From NCBI GenBank assembly GCA_003245395.1, contig QKDF01000231.1:1-7817 (forward strand): a stretch of DNA of 7,817 nucleotides, written 5' to 3'. The notes under the pieces were generated by a model. The model did no database searches. It was not told where the DNA came from and saw only the letters and a list, made by a program, of their open reading frames with translations. The translations under genes and the position numbers were made by a program. Of this stretch, positions 5,831-7,817 are shown piece after piece. This stretch comes from Clostridia bacterium. GTDB lineage: Bacteria > Bacillota > Clostridia > Oscillospirales > Oscillospiraceae. The stretch's first letter is position 1. Each line of letters starts with the position of its first letter.

Positions 5831-6811
5831 ATGCCGATCAATTTGAGAGGGCGGAGCGTGCTGACATTTCAGGAACTGACGCCGGAGGAACTCCGTTTTC
5901 TGTTGGAACTGGGCCGTGACCGCAAAACCGCCCGACGGGCAGGGCGGGCAACAGCGGCCCTGCGGGGAAAGCACATTGCCGTGCTGGAGGAGCAGCCGTC
6001 GCTGTGTACTCGCTGCGCATTTGAAGCAGCGGTTGCACAGGAGGAAGGCCGTATCACGGTTTTACAGGGCGAAAGCCTTGCGGGAATCCGGGGAAGTCTT
6101 ACGTCTGAAGTGATGGGCTGCTATTTTGACGGGATCGGACTTCTGGGCGGTGCACAGAGCACAGCGGAGGCGCTGGCCGCCGGAGCGGACGTGCCGGTGT
6201 GGAATGGACAGAGCGATTCGGATGCGCCTCTTCAGGTGCTGGGAGATTTGCTCACCGTGGAGGAGCGGTGCGGCCTGCCGCTGCGCAAAATCCGAGTGGT
6301 ATTCTCCGGTGACCTGCGCTGCAGCCGATGCCGGAGTTGGATGGAAGCCGCGGCCAAACTTGGAATGCATTTTACCGCATACGGCCCCCAGGAAACGGCA
6401 AAGCAGCTGGGCGGGGAGTTTTTAAAGCGGGTTTTTGCGTCTGCGCGGCAAAATGGCGGGCTGATCGAACTGACGGACGACCACAGCAGTCTGAAACGGG
6501 CGGATGTCCTGTGCGGCGGCTGGACTGGAACAGATGGAAAGCCACCTTCTCACGGACGGGCGGCGATGCTGCTGCCGTTTCAGGTGAGCCTGCAGACTTT
6601 GCAGGAGACGGAAAATCCGGAGATTGTATATCTGCATAGTATTTCCGAGGGTTTGCAGTATTTTTCAGACTTGGAAGGGAAAGAAAATATGGCGGAATTA
6701 TGTGGCACGGAAGAAAAAGTTTTGTATGGCCGCCATTGTGCGATCCGGGATCAGGCCGAAAATCAAATTTATGCAATTCGAGCGGTTCTCTCCGCCGTGC
6801 TGGGCAGATGA
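5831..6811 (+). CDS. Ornithine carbamoyltransferase-like pseudoenzyme with two CxxC pairs
   Basis: The 326-residue product aligns end to end with ornithine carbamoyltransferase (ArgF, about 330 residues): NLRGRSVLTFQELTPEELRFLLEL at the start, CAFEAAVAQ, VPVWNGQSD, LQVLGDLLTVEE, AAKLGMHF, NPEIVYLHS, and DQAENQIYAIRAVLSAVLG at the end. The catalytic set is gone. STRTR of the carbamoyl-phosphate loop is SLCTR (57-61), the Arg of YRG is L105, HPTQ is APLQ (132-135), DxRNN is DLRCS (161-165), DVWVSMG is DVLCGGW (225-231), HCLP is HSIS (269-272) and the C-terminal Arg of AENRM is Q312. New cysteines create C59-TR-C62 and C164-SR-C167. The frame is intact, so the protein is maintained, but it is very unlikely to make citrulline. 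AAAGGAGGAG before ATG 5831 fixes the start; an upstream in-frame ATG at 5717 would translate through the terminator. No clear promoter is seen in 5758-5813. Function unknown. Confidence 0.85.
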   Translation: MPINLRGRSVLTFQELTPEELRFLLELGRDRKTARRAGRATAALRGKHIAVLEEQPSLCTRCAFEAAVAQEEGRITVLQGESLAGIRGSLTSEVMGCYFDGIGLLGGAQSTAEALAAGADVPVWNGQSDSDAPLQVLGDLLTVEERCGLPLRKIRVVFSGDLRCSRCRSWMEAAAKLGMHFTAYGPQETAKQLGGEFLKRVFASARQNGGLIELTDDHSSLKRADVLCGGWTGTDGKPPSHGRAAMLLPFQVSLQTLQETENPEIVYLHSISEGLQYFSDLEGKENMAELCGTEEKVLYGRHCAIRDQAENQIYAIRAVLSAVLGR

Positions 6812-6849
6812 ACGGGCACAACGATCAAAAGACGCAACAAAATTCCTAA

Positions 6850-6890
6850 AAAATATCGCCCTGCGGCATTGCGCCGCGGGGCGATATTTT
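6850..6890. terminator. Bidirectional terminator between convergent genes
   Basis: AAAATATCGCCC (6850-6861) pairs perfectly with GGGCGATATTTT (6879-6890), and inside it TGCGGC pairs with GCCGCG with one T-G wobble, leaving a 5-nt ATTGC loop. The stem is 18 bp with A-rich and T-rich outer ends, so it supplies a T-tract to transcripts from either side. It lies between the carbamoyltransferase-like gene (ends 6811) and the stop of degV (6893). Confidence 0.9.
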
Positions 6891-6892
6891 AC

Positions 6893-7738
6893 TCAGTAGC
6901 CTAAAATCAGACCCTTTTCCATGGCATAAAAGCTGGTCAATCCTCTGCAGGCCAGAATCTCCACCTCTTTGACCGGGAGCGCCTTGAGGATTTGCTCTTT
7001 CAGGTTCAGTGCTCCGGCCAGGTTTTCACAGTGGGAGATGATCACATGTGCGCCGGTACAGTCTTTATTGGCGGCCATCAGCGCGGTGATGGCGCGATAG
7101 GTCTTGTTCTCACCGCGGGCCTTGTCCACAACCCGGATGGTACCCTGGGACGTTGCTTCTGCGATGACATGGATGCCCAGCGTATGCAGCAGGTTGCCCA
7201 CCAGAGGACGCATCCGCCCGTTTTTGATCAGATTATCGAAATTCTCCAGTGTGAACGTGGTGCGCAGAGAAGCCTGGTATAGCCGCAGCTTCTGACAGAT
7301 CTCCTCAAAATTGGGGGTTTCCGCTTCTTCGATCAAATCCCGGGCACGGCGGGCAAGAAGCACCAGAGGGCCTGCGGCGCTTTTGGAGTCAATGACACAG
7401 ATCCGTTTTTCGGGATGTTCCTCCAATACCATATCCCGGCCCATCATAGCAGCGGAATAGGTACCCGAAAGATTGGATGAAATAGTAACGCATATGGAGC
7501 AGTCTGCCTCCAAAAACGCCTGGGCAAATGCACCGGGAGAGGGACAGGAAGTGGAAGCGGCATTTTTTTCCGACTCCATCGCAGAGAGCATCGCAGGAAC
7601 GCTGAGCTCCGCATTATCCACAAATTCCTGGTGTCCTACCATAATCCGCAGGGGGACAGAGGTGAAACGGACCTGCTCGCTGGCCCATTTTGCAGAGGTC
7701 AAATCAGAACTACTGTCACAAATAATGTTCCAAGTCAT
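6893..7738 (-). CDS. DegV family fatty-acid-binding protein
   Basis: DegV proteins are soluble two-domain proteins that bind a long-chain fatty acid and, in Firmicutes, act as FakB-like partners that present it to the kinase FakA. The 281-residue product shows the family signatures in order: DSSSDLT (8-14), STSCPSPGAF (62-71, loop binding the carboxylate), ISSNLSGTYSAA (86-97), VIDSKSAAG (115-123) and NLIKNGRMRP (169-178). Its end, CRGLTSFYAMEKGLILGY, is the SFYA/GLxxG-type ending seen in many clostridial DegV paralogues rather than the HxGPG ending. ATG 7738 is preceded by AGGGAG at 6 nt. It has its own promoter, is convergent with the carbamoyltransferase-like gene, and has no fatty-acid kinase gene in this window. 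Which acid it binds is unknown. Confidence 0.93.
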   Translation of the reverse strand: MTWNIICDSSSDLTSAKWASEQVRFTSVPLRIMVGHQEFVDNAELSVPAMLSAMESEKNAASTSCPSPGAFAQAFLEADCSICVTISSNLSGTYSAAMMGRDMVLEEHPEKRICVIDSKSAAGPLVLLARRARDLIEEAETPNFEEICQKLRLYQASLRTTFTLENFDNLIKNGRMRPLVGNLLHTLGIHVIAEATSQGTIRVVDKARGENKTYRAITALMAANKDCTGAHVIISHCENLAGALNLKEQILKALPVKEVEILACRGLTSFYAMEKGLILGY

Positions 7739-7770
7739 GCTGAACTCCCTATAATATGATTTTAATTACC

Positions 7771-7799
7771 ATGTTACATCATCATAACGTGCATGTCAA
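7771..7799 (-). promoter_or_regulatory. Sigma-A promoter of the degV-family gene
   Basis: On the minus strand a perfect TTGACA (7794-7799) is followed after 17 nt by TAACAT (7771-7776), a 4 of 6 match to the -10 consensus. Transcription would start near 7764 and give a short leader of about 25 nt carrying the AGGGAG ribosome site. The spacer contains a small GTTA/TAAC inverted repeat of uncertain meaning. Confidence 0.7.
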
Positions 7800-7817
7800 C
7801 TGAATTATGAAAAATAC

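Overview
The window looks like a chromosomal segment from a fairly GC-rich member of the Firmicutes (Bacillota), most likely a gut-type clostridium of the Oscillospiraceae (Flavonifractor/Oscillibacter-like). This is inferred from strong purine-rich Shine-Dalgarno sites, vegetative promoters of TTGACA/TATAAT type, a T-box riboswitch, a DegV protein, and GC-rich codon use with Firmicutes-type protein families. No mobile element, rRNA, tRNA gene or CRISPR array was seen.

Layout. (1) Positions 1-787, minus strand: the N-terminal half of CTP synthase (pyrG), running off the left edge. Its roughly 270-nt leader carries a clear promoter (1068-1096) and a hairpin with a T-rich tail that looks like an attenuator. 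(2) Positions 1097-1368: no convincing gene, only short inverted repeats. (3) Positions 1369-5757, plus strand: an operon with a perfect-consensus promoter and a complete tryptophan (UGG specifier) T-box leader with terminator. After these come a possible 20-codon leader ORF, a possible second promoter, then a lipoprotein substrate-binding protein (TrpX type), a fumarylacetoacetate hydrolase (FAH)-family enzyme, a membrane permease (TrpY type), an ATPase (TrpZ type) and a small TipAS-domain protein. It closes with a 32-nt perfect-palindrome terminator. (4) Positions 5831-6811, plus strand: a full-length ornithine carbamoyltransferase homologue that has lost nearly all carbamoyl-phosphate and ornithine contacts and has gained two CxxC pairs at former active-site positions. 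(5) Positions 6893-7738, minus strand: a DegV-family fatty-acid-binding protein with its own promoter, converging on the carbamoyltransferase-like gene across a shared bidirectional terminator.

How the genes fit together. Uncharged tRNA-Trp should stabilise the antiterminator and switch on a tryptophan (or related aromatic compound) ABC importer when charged tRNA-Trp is scarce. Two unexpected passengers, the FAH-family enzyme and the stand-alone TipAS domain, are transcribed with the importer and may handle or sense its substrate. pyrG, the carbamoyltransferase-like gene and degV are separate transcription units. The most unusual items are the cysteine-bearing carbamoyltransferase pseudoenzyme, the two non-transport genes inside a Trp T-box transporter operon, and the leader ORF and internal promoter downstream of the T-box.
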